The notes under the pieces are model-generated. The model searched no databases and was not told the origin of the DNA. It saw only the letters and a program-made list of their open reading frames with translations. DNA of 5,305 nt from Candidatus Falkowiibacteriota bacterium (GTDB taxonomy: Bacteria; Patescibacteria; ABY1; BM507; UBA12075). Location: the NCBI GenBank assembly GCA_030636285.1, contig DAOVXE010000059.1, positions 1-5,305 of the forward strand, written 5' to 3'. Made by a program: the position numbers and the translations under genes. Each line of letters opens with the position of its first letter. The first letter of the stretch is position 1. Of this stretch, positions 1 to 4,989 are shown piece after piece.

Positions 1-830
1 AACAATCTTTTTTGCCAAATCAACATTATTAATAAACCAATAAAACCGGCCACCAGAGCCAGCCACGCGGTTCGGGAAAAGGAAACAAAAACTCCAAGCA
101 ATAAAAACAGCCATAGTGAATAATAATATTTATTATTTGTTTCTTTTTTATTATTAATAAACAAACCCAGCAGTAAAAAGATCGCGATCACCAAATAAGC
201 GCCCAAAATATTCGGGTGATCCAAGGCGCCATAAGCCCTTAGCCAGCGCTCGCCTATTCCGTCGCTGGCAATAATTTCAATAACCGCGGTGCCCAATTCC
301 CTTGGGTCATGGCTGGCCATACCCAAATACTTACAAGCAAAAGTTGACTGCGTAACAAACTGCCAAATGCCAAGAACGGCTTGCAAACCGGCTCCTAAAA
401 TAAAACTAAGGCTAAGTTTATTTAAATTATATTTAGCATTAATAACCAGCCAAAATAATCCAATACCAAAAAGCAATCTAACATAACTAAATATTGCCAC
501 GCTTTTTAAAGGAGCAAAAAAAATTGATACAAAAACAAAAAACTCAAGGATGGCAACATACCACCAAAAATTTGAAACTTGAATTTTCCAGCCCAAGGCT
601 GGTCCGCCTCGGGCGGAAATATTTAATTTCTTTTGATTTACAAAATAATTAATTACAAATAAAAATATTAACAATATTATCAAAATATCTGTTGCGTAAA
701 GGCTTATTGTTTCATATTCAAGATAACCTTGATTTAATTCGCCGGCGCGAATAATCCAGCGTGTTTGCCAGGGCAAAAAAAATGCCAAAGCATAAAATCC
801 GTATTCAATTATTCTATTTATGTGTTTCAT
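1..830 (-). CDS. O-antigen ligase/polymerase-like multi-pass membrane protein (N-terminal part)
   Basis: The frame opens at an ATG and runs without a stop for 276 codons to the window edge, so the C-terminus is missing. The product is very hydrophobic, with likely membrane segments near residues 10-20, 46-64, 88-105, 112-130, 140-160, 208-224 and 238-270. Family-like motifs are LPWQTRW (19-25), GALDHPNILGAYL (201-213) and SFSRTAW (250-256). The HPN-x-LGAYL and S-x-SR-T-A pair is typical of the Wzy_C / O-antigen ligase superfamily, whose members join or polymerise lipid-linked glycans on the outer face of the membrane. Residues about 72-81 (SARGGPALGW) are encoded by a GC-rich palindromic repeat and sit in a loop between two membrane segments. 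An AAGGTGAG stretch lies about 17 bases before the ATG, too far for a normal Shine-Dalgarno; a TAA lies three codons upstream in frame, which supports this ATG. Ligase, polymerase and related glycan-transfer roles cannot be separated from this fragment. Confidence 0.85.
   Translation of the reverse strand, partial: MKHINRIIEYGFYALAFFLPWQTRWIIRAGELNQGYLEYETISLYATDILIILLIFLFVINYFVNQKKLNISARGGPALGWKIQVSNFWWYVAILEFFVFVSIFFAPLKSVAIFSYVRLLFGIGLFWLVINAKYNLNKLSLSFILGAGLQAVLGIWQFVTQSTFACKYLGMASHDPRELGTAVIEIIASDGIGERWLRAYGALDHPNILGAYLVIAIFLLLGLFINNKKETNNKYYYSLWLFLLLGVFVSFSRTAWLALVAGFIGLLIMLIWQKRL
589..617. repeat. GC-rich double palindrome inside the O-antigen ligase-like gene
   Basis: Two palindromes lie back to back: CAGCC-CAA-GGCTG (589-601) and TCCGCC-TCG-GGCGGA (603-617). 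They are far richer in G+C than the surrounding AT-rich coding sequence. On the coding strand they give residues around 72-81, a Gly/Ala/Pro-rich stretch between two membrane segments. I recognise SARGGPA-like peptides from other CPR proteins, which suggests a dispersed repeat, but that is recollection and not a search. Confidence 0.6.
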
Positions 831-847
831 GAAAATTTATTTATTTT

Positions 848-941
848 CTCACCTTACGCACTAAATATTTTTACCTTAGAAAAAGTTATAATAAATGTAA
901 TTTATTATAACTTTTTTCACGTGATAAGTGCGTAACATGAG
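848..941. repeat. Two-tier palindromic element over the 3' end of the nucleotidyltransferase-like gene
   Basis: The outer arms are 848-862 and 927-941, 15 bp with two mismatches (core AGTGCGTAA...TGAG). The inner arms, 880-896 and 900-916, are perfect over 17 bp with a 3-nt loop. The two tiers are offset by about 7 bp, so the whole 94-bp unit folds as a stem with an asymmetric internal loop. It contains the TAA stop of the upstream gene and encodes that protein's last 18 residues or so. It ends 17 bp before the start of the next gene. Confidence 0.7.
880..916 (-). terminator. Probable intrinsic terminator hairpin, potentially bidirectional
   Basis: A perfect 17-bp inverted repeat (880-896 / 900-916) with a 3-nt loop ends in a run of T on the minus strand and six T on the plus strand, so it could act in either direction. 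The stem is AT-rich with only one G-C pair, so it is long but not especially stable. The stop codon of the upstream gene lies within the hairpin at 886-888. Position and T-tracts suit termination after the nucleotidyltransferase-like gene, which would separate it from the membrane protein gene downstream. Confidence 0.5.
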
Positions 942-1851
942 TTATTTTTTCTAAATTTTTCAAATAAAGTTCGCGATAGTATTGCCGTCGGTCATTAACG
1001 TACATGCGCAAAACCTGGTCATTCATTATTACTCGGGTATCCTGGTTTATTATACTTTTAATATTCTTGGGCAAAATCATTAATTGGATAAATTTTACCA
1101 ATGATTCCAGACCGGCCAAAAGGATATCAAAAGTTTCCTGATAAAAAGAAGATTTAATCGGCAATATCACTGTTTGGCTTGGCGAAAATCTCTGCCAATT
1201 AGGAAATTCACGTTTTAACCATAAGTTAACCGTTAATAATTCTTCGTACGTATTATTCTGATCAAATAATGGAATCAGGCCGGCTAGCCAATATTTAAAA
1301 TAAATATCATTGTCATCCAGCATATAAGGCTTTAAATTTAAATTGTCGCGGCTAAGGTAAAAACTAAGGCAAATTTTATTTTTTTCTTTTCCCGGCTTTG
1401 GCCTAAGCCTGAGTATCTGCATTAATCCGGCGCAAATAAAACGGGTCAGCCATATTCGTTTTGGCGCGGTAATAATAAACAAATCAATATCGCCCTCTGG
1501 CTTTAAATTGTTAGCTCCCGCTATATTGGCCAAAGCGATCATTTTAACAAAGGGAATGAACCTAAATAATCTGCATATTGCGCGAGCGCGTTTAACTTTT
1601 TCTTTAGTGGCAATATAGCGATCAGCACGAGTCTGAATAATATGCTTTCTACCGGCTAAATAACAAAAACCTCTTTTCTTCTCCATGTTGCTAAGTGGCA
1701 TAACTTCGCGTATATCAGACAAGCCGCAAGCCAGAGGACAATACTTCCAAAGCTCCAGGTCGGTAGGCGGGTAATCAAACACATCAAAAAAAGCAATCGT
1801 TTTAACAATCGCCTCCTTAAGCTCTTTTTGATTAACTATTTTATTGATCAT
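886..1851 (-). CDS. Nucleotidyltransferase-fold protein of unknown role (CPR-type)
   Basis: With the start at 1851 the product is 321 residues. The N-terminal region (about 10-40) carries FFDVFDYPPTDLELW, a conserved-looking, possibly winged-helix segment. Residues about 114-130 carry GANNLKPEGDIDLFIIT: the D-x-D pair (D121, D123) followed by a hydrophobic strand is the metal-binding signature of the Pol-beta/MNT nucleotidyltransferase superfamily. A later strand with SFYLSRDNL could supply the third acidic residue (D169). The usual GS pair before D-x-D is replaced by AG. A hydrophobic stretch near 241-260 may be a membrane or buried helix, and VNDRRQYYRELY follows near 285-296. A longer frame opens at 1923, but its first 24 residues are translated from a palindromic repeat, so I prefer the internal ATG. 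The last ~18 residues come from another palindrome. Substrate is unknown; the neighbouring O-antigen ligase-like gene allows a glycan-related role, but this is only inference. Confidence 0.72.
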   Translation of the reverse strand: MINKIVNQKELKEAIVKTIAFFDVFDYPPTDLELWKYCPLACGLSDIREVMPLSNMEKKRGFCYLAGRKHIIQTRADRYIATKEKVKRARAICRLFRFIPFVKMIALANIAGANNLKPEGDIDLFIITAPKRIWLTRFICAGLMQILRLRPKPGKEKNKICLSFYLSRDNLNLKPYMLDDNDIYFKYWLAGLIPLFDQNNTYEELLTVNLWLKREFPNWQRFSPSQTVILPIKSSFYQETFDILLAGLESLVKFIQLMILPKNIKSIINQDTRVIMNDQVLRMYVNDRRQYYRELYLKNLEKITHVTHLSREKSYNKLHLL

Positions 1852-1868
1852 ATGGCTCACGCATTTGC

Positions 1869-1958
1869 TGTCATTGCGAGGAGCAAAGCGACGAAGCAAT
1901 CTCGTGAAAGAAGCTTTTATCACGGGATTGCCACGAAGCTTCGCTTATCGCAATGACA
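1869..1958. repeat. 90-bp palindromic dispersed repeat (TGTCATTGCGA type)
   Basis: The ends are perfect 11-bp inverted repeats, TGTCATTGCGA (1869-1879) and TCGCAATGACA (1948-1958). Inside, GCAATCTCGTGA (1896-1907) pairs with TCACGGGATTGC (1920-1931) with one wobble position. All pairs share the same centre, so the unit folds into one hairpin with a 12-nt loop. I recognise this as a very widespread bacterial repeat whose translations read like ARSEATKQS or FLAMT-type peptides. No target-site duplication is evident. It fills most of the spacer between rmuC and the nucleotidyltransferase-like gene and could affect read-through between them. Confidence 0.85.
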
Positions 1959-1980
1959 AGAAAAATATAAAACCTATTAT

Positions 1981-3069
1981 TTATTTTTCAACTTTAGGTT
2001 TATCAAGGACAAGGGGATCGATCTTGGCTTCGCCATCAGTGATCTTTACCACGTCTTTATCAATCTTTTTAAATTCGCTGTAAGCATTATTATAATGATT
2101 TACCGTGGTTGTCATGCTTACGCCGATCTTGCGCATAAAGTCATCATAGCTTTTCATATGCCGGCCTAGCTTTTCCACATTAGAGCGGATCGTCTTAGCG
2201 CTCTCCTCTATCTGCAAAGCGCGAAGACCCTGAAGCACTGTCTGGAGATAGGCTAAAAAGGAAGTTGGCGACACGATAATTACACGCTTGTCTTTAAAAG
2301 CGTATTCAATTAGATCTCTGGTATTTACCTGAACCGCGCCAACCTTATTTATCAACAAATCATAATAAATTGCTTCACTCGGAATAAACATAAAGGCAAA
2401 ATCCATAGTATTTTCGCCCGGTTTCACGTATTTGCTAGTCTCGTCAATTCTGGTTTTAAGGTCTTGCTTAAATAGCTTTTCCAGCTTTTCCCGATCTTCT
2501 TTATCTTTGCAATTCAAAATCCGTTCATAATTTTCCAAACTAAATTTGGAATCCACCGGAATAATTTTTTCCTTTACAAATACTACCGCGTCCACGATCA
2601 AGCCGTCTTTAAAAGAATATTGCATCTGATAGGAGTTTGGCGGCAGCACATTTTTCAAAGTTTCTTCAAGATAATATTCACCCAAAACACCCCGCTGCTT
2701 GGGATTTTTAAGAATATCCTGCAAATTCTGCAGCTGTGAAGAAAAATTAACTACCTGTTTATTTGTTTCATCCAATTTGGTAAGCTTTTCGGTTACGTCT
2801 GAAATTAATTTAGCCGACTGGCCGGTTATTCCCTGCACGGTTTTGATCGTTTGGCTCATCTGGCTCTGCGTTGCCTGATGAGTCTCGGACAGCTTCTTAT
2901 CCAGTGTCGTTCTTAAATCACGGTTCTGTTCGCTTAATTGCGACAACCTCTCCATCATGGCTCCAAGTTTTTCCGATTCACCGCCACCTGGTTTTTTCCT
3001 TTGCATAATAATTGATGAAATTACACCAATCACCAATATAAAAAGTAAAATTATAATAAATAAATCCAT
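1981..3069 (-). CDS. rmuC: RmuC family protein (DNA recombination/rearrangement-limiting)
   Basis: The product is 362 residues with the usual RmuC architecture. An N-terminal membrane helix (about 2-22) is followed by QRKK, then a long polar coiled coil (about 31-118, rich in Q, E, K and S), then the RmuC core (about 120-345). Core motifs are RGVLGEYYLEETL (126-138), VDAVVF (159-164), PVDSKFSLENYERIL (171-185), FMFIPSEAIYYDLL (227-240) and VIIVSPTSFLAYLQTV (263-278). E131, D160 and D173-S-K175 fit a PD-(D/E)XK-like nuclease core, which the family is thought to have; I infer these as candidate catalytic residues. In E. coli, RmuC limits DNA inversions at short inverted repeats, an interesting match to the palindrome-rich surroundings. 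The start is the ATG directly before the membrane helix; no clear Shine-Dalgarno precedes it. It is somewhat shorter than E. coli RmuC. The gene stands alone between two repeat-filled spacers. Confidence 0.93.
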   Translation of the reverse strand: MDLFIIILLFILVIGVISSIIMQRKKPGGGESEKLGAMMERLSQLSEQNRDLRTTLDKKLSETHQATQSQMSQTIKTVQGITGQSAKLISDVTEKLTKLDETNKQVVNFSSQLQNLQDILKNPKQRGVLGEYYLEETLKNVLPPNSYQMQYSFKDGLIVDAVVFVKEKIIPVDSKFSLENYERILNCKDKEDREKLEKLFKQDLKTRIDETSKYVKPGENTMDFAFMFIPSEAIYYDLLINKVGAVQVNTRDLIEYAFKDKRVIIVSPTSFLAYLQTVLQGLRALQIEESAKTIRSNVEKLGRHMKSYDDFMRKIGVSMTTTVNHYNNAYSEFKKIDKDVVKITDGEAKIDPLVLDKPKVEK

Positions 3070-3083
3070 ATTATTTAACTAAC

Positions 3084-3148
3084 ATTCGTAAATTCGCCCG
3101 CCTGCAACGCTGTAACACTGCGGGCAGGTAATTATTCGTAATTCGTAA
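3084..3148. repeat. ATTCGTAA-type repeats with a nested GC-rich palindrome
   Basis: ATTCGTAAATTCG (3084-3096) and TTCGTAATTCGTAA (about 3133-3147) flank a GC-rich segment with GCCCGC (3096-3101) facing GCGGGC (3120-3125), plus an alternative CCTGC (3101-3105) / GCAGG (3124-3128) pairing. The 13-mer ATTCGTAAATTCG recurs exactly, inverted, at 4809-4821 upstream of endoQ. The layout suggests one repeat inserted within another. Confidence 0.45.
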
Positions 3149-3244
3149 CAAAGTAATATCAGTTTAACAATTTAGTGTATATTTCGCAAGTTTTGTAGAA
3201 AACCCAACAAAATTTAACTAATTATTTTTATTGTATTTAAAAAC

Positions 3245-3423
3245 AGCTAATATTACTAAACTTTGGCATTTTTTATAGATTTCGCTAATATTGTTTATTT
3301 TTGAAGTGAGGCTGTTTGAGCGATAGCGAGTTCCGCAGCAAGAAAATAAACAATATTAGCGAAATCGAATGTTACTATAAAAAATACTGTTTTAAAAAGT
3401 GCCAAAGTTTAGTTATATTAGTT
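3245..3423. repeat. Long asymmetric inverted repeat with a GC-richer core (MITE-like or structured RNA)
   Basis: Three paired blocks share one fold: 3248-3268 with 3400-3420 (21 bp, one mismatch), 3269-3278 with 3375-3384 (10 bp, perfect), and 3279-3301 with 3343-3365 (23 bp, perfect). The left arm is continuous over 54 nt. The right arm carries two extra pieces, 9 nt (3366-3374) and 15 nt (3385-3399), which would bulge out. The 41-nt core (3302-3342) is about half G+C, in contrast to the AT-rich arms, and can form a small GCTG/CAGC stem. It contains no credible open reading frame. It lies just downstream of endoQ and could end its transcript. Confidence 0.75.
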
Positions 3424-3449
3424 AAGCTACAAAAATAAAAATCTTAACA

Positions 3450-4769
3450 TTAAATAAGTTTTAGCTGTCTATTTTCTTCTCTTTCTTCGTCTTTAAATAT
3501 TTTCACCACCCCGTATTGCCCGTCAAACCCGGGCTTAACAATTAAATTTCCTTCCCGCACTCTTTTGATTCCCTCCGCCACACCGGGCAGAGTCAAATCA
3601 CGCAAATCGTCTAAATTTTTATCAAGCAGTATTTCCATTTCCGTGCCGGCTTGTTTGATCAAACTTTGATACTCAGCCTGTACTCTTTTTGAAGTCCGGC
3701 TCTTAATCCCCAGAACTTCGGCAATAATTTTATCCAGCTCAACCAACTTTTTAAAACCCGGCGCCCCTTTGAGTTTAAAGCCCTTTGGACGATCAGCTAA
3801 CTCATCAACCCGGTATTCAACCCCGATCACCAAATCCTTTTTACATTTCGGGCAAATCCCTTTATGCTTTTTAGTTTCTTTTGGCGTAAAGCAGACACCG
3901 CAAGCGCGATGCCCGTCTAAATGATACATCCCTTCCTCCGGATAAAATTCAATGGTGTAATCTAAAAATGATTTATCATTTTTTGTAGAGACGCGCCGCG
4001 GCGTGTCTTTGGTTTTTTTATTCTTAATCACATTATAAATCTCATCGTAAGATATTTCATTAAGCTCAAACACATTAGCTTCGCGGGCAATATTAGGAAG
4101 CGAATGCGCGTCTGAATTAGAAAGAATGGTAAGTTTATCCAGCTCGCTAACGCGCCAATTCATTTCCGGGTCGCTGGACAAACCGGTTTCATAAGCGTAA
4201 ATATCCTTGGTATATTTACCAAAGCACTCCTCCATAGAGTCAAACCCGGACTTGGAGCCAAAAACCGCGAACCAAGGCGTCCAGATGTGCGCCGGAAAAA
4301 TTAAAAATTTTGGATGGATTTTAAAACAAATTTCAACCAACTTTTCCGCGCTCATCCCCAAAATCGGCCTGCCATCCGAACGGATGTTATATCTTTTATC
4401 TAAATATTTATTCAGCTCTCTGACTGCTTCAATGTTCGGCGCCAGCACGCAAAGATGGATCCTGCGGCACTTACTTGCCCCACCTTTTTGGCGTGGGTCA
4501 TCTTTTTTGTATATCAAAGCCAGCTCTGTTGCTAAAATAAACTTAACCCTATCATCTTTAGCTGTTTTCAATTTATACAGCCCTGAATTATTTATTTCCT
4601 CTAAGTCCTTATTTATAGAAACAAACCAATCCGGAAAAGTAAAATCTCCTGTGGCAATAATATCCACACCTTTGATGCGACAAGTCTTGTCAATATTTTC
4701 CAAGGTCAAATTCTTAGAACAAGCCCTGGAATATTTACTATGAATATGTAAATCAATAATTTGCCTCAT
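3450..4769 (-). CDS. Endonuclease Q (EndoQ) family PHP-domain DNA repair nuclease
   Basis: The product is 439 residues. The PHP domain (about 1-250) shows DLHIHS (6-11), GD (41-42), E82 in ATELA, H105 in RRIHLCVLAP, H161 in PAHIWTPWF, E194 in YAYETGLSSDP, and D220/H222 in NSDAH, the expected metal ligands. YTIEFYPEEGMYHLDGHRACG (about 271-291) leads into a four-cysteine zinc site (C290, C293, C306, C309), then GVEYRVDELADRPKGF and a C-terminal domain with GAPGFKKLVELDKIIAEVLG and PGFDGQYGVVKIF. This order matches archaeal EndoQ, which nicks DNA 5' of uracil, hypoxanthine, xanthine or abasic sites. Such proteins are often mislabelled as UvrD helicase because of the C-terminal PGFDG-x-YG motif; there are no Walker motifs. 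The start matches the family's short lead before DLHIHS; no Shine-Dalgarno is seen. Two linkers (residues about 90-99 and 254-261) look like repeat-derived insertions. Confidence 0.92.
   Translation of the reverse strand: MRQIIDLHIHSKYSRACSKNLTLENIDKTCRIKGVDIIATGDFTFPDWFVSINKDLEEINNSGLYKLKTAKDDRVKFILATELALIYKKDDPRQKGGASKCRRIHLCVLAPNIEAVRELNKYLDKRYNIRSDGRPILGMSAEKLVEICFKIHPKFLIFPAHIWTPWFAVFGSKSGFDSMEECFGKYTKDIYAYETGLSSDPEMNWRVSELDKLTILSNSDAHSLPNIAREANVFELNEISYDEIYNVIKNKKTKDTPRRVSTKNDKSFLDYTIEFYPEEGMYHLDGHRACGVCFTPKETKKHKGICPKCKKDLVIGVEYRVDELADRPKGFKLKGAPGFKKLVELDKIIAEVLGIKSRTSKRVQAEYQSLIKQAGTEMEILLDKNLDDLRDLTLPGVAEGIKRVREGNLIVKPGFDGQYGVVKIFKDEEREENRQLKLI
3987..4010. repeat. 24-bp palindrome inserted in the endoQ coding sequence
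   Basis: The palindrome is centred on CCGCGG (3996-4001), with 22 of 24 positions paired and two G/T mismatches; it reads AGACGCGCCGCGGCGTGTCT at its core. It is much richer in G+C than its surroundings. It spans exactly eight codons' worth of DNA and encodes residues of about KDTPRRVS (254-261), between the PHP domain and the zinc-binding segment. I recognise GTAGAGACGCG...-type palindromes as dispersed repeats in other bacteria, from memory only. Confidence 0.65.
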
Positions 4770-4903
4770 ATTACGAATTATATTATGCCCTATGGGTACT
4801 AATTATTACGAATTTACGAATCCAATTTATCGCGTTCGTTTGTCTTGGATTATATTACAATTATAGCTATTTATTTGATGTTTATTTATCTTCATTCGCA
4901 CTT

Positions 4904-4924
4904 TGTCGTCTGTTGTCTGTTGTC
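4904..4924. repeat. Short tandem heptamer repeat
   Basis: Three consecutive 7-bp units read TGTCGTC, TGTTGTC, TGTTGTC on the plus strand (GACAACA-like on the minus strand). The second and third are identical and the first differs by one base. It lies in the spacer between glmS and endoQ and has no visible function. Confidence 0.6.
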
Positions 4925-4941
4925 TAAAAATAATTAATTAC

Positions 4942-4977
4942 AAAAAAAATAAATTACTTTTCCAAAATATTAAAAGT
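4942..4977 (-). terminator. Weak candidate terminator after glmS
   Basis: On the minus strand, 12 bases after the glmS stop, ACTTTT (4977-4972) pairs with AAAAGT (4961-4956) across a 10-nt loop, followed shortly by eight T (4949-4942). The stem is only six mostly A-T pairs, so the position and T-run support a terminator more than the hairpin does. Confidence 0.3.
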
Positions 4978-4989
4978 CAATAACTACAA

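Larger units (their letters stand above)
3070..3449. other. 380-bp gene-free spacer between endoQ and rmuC
   Basis: I find no convincing reading frame on either strand. From the left it holds a short GC-rich imperfect palindrome inside ATTCGTAA-type repeats (3084-3148), an AT-rich middle with a weak 6-bp hairpin (TTTTGT 3191-3196 / ACAAAA 3207-3212), and a long inverted repeat (3245-3423) that reaches to within 30 bp of the endoQ stop. Any promoter for rmuC should be here, but I see no pair of good -35 and -10 boxes. Confidence 0.7.
4770..4989. other. 220-bp spacer between glmS and endoQ
   Basis: This AT-rich spacer has no plausible gene. Next to the endoQ start are ATTACGAAT-like repeats (about 4770-4821), including an exact inverted copy of the 13-mer at 3084-3096. 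A three-unit heptamer repeat lies at 4904-4924. On the minus strand, TATAAT occurs at 4854-4849, 4865-4860 and 4782-4777, and any of these could be a -10 box for endoQ, but none has a convincing -35 partner. Confidence 0.5.

Noticed and set aside
289..486. 65-codon plus-strand open frame
   Set aside because: It lies entirely antisense to the O-antigen ligase-like gene, whose conserved motifs are on the minus strand; the product has no recognisable features.
1844..2083. 79-codon plus-strand open frame
   Set aside because: It is made of the translated 90-bp palindromic repeat (ARSEATKQS-like peptide in another frame) plus antisense of the end of rmuC.
3191..3212. TTTTGT/ACAAAA hairpin as a terminator or operator
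   Set aside because: Six A-T-rich pairs around a 10-nt loop with no T-tract are expected by chance at this base composition.
3070..3449. CRISPR array, tRNA or riboswitch in the largest spacer
   Set aside because: There are no regularly spaced direct repeats, no cloverleaf pattern and no familiar aptamer core; the structure seen is an inverted repeat.
4207..4743. 178-codon plus-strand open frame
   Set aside because: It is antisense to the PHP domain of endoQ, where the minus strand carries the catalytic motifs; length reflects a lack of stops opposite that gene.
4777..4865. TATAAT hexamers on the minus strand upstream of endoQ as promoters
   Set aside because: Three copies exist but none has a recognisable -35 box at normal spacing, and such hexamers are expected by chance in this AT-rich spacer.
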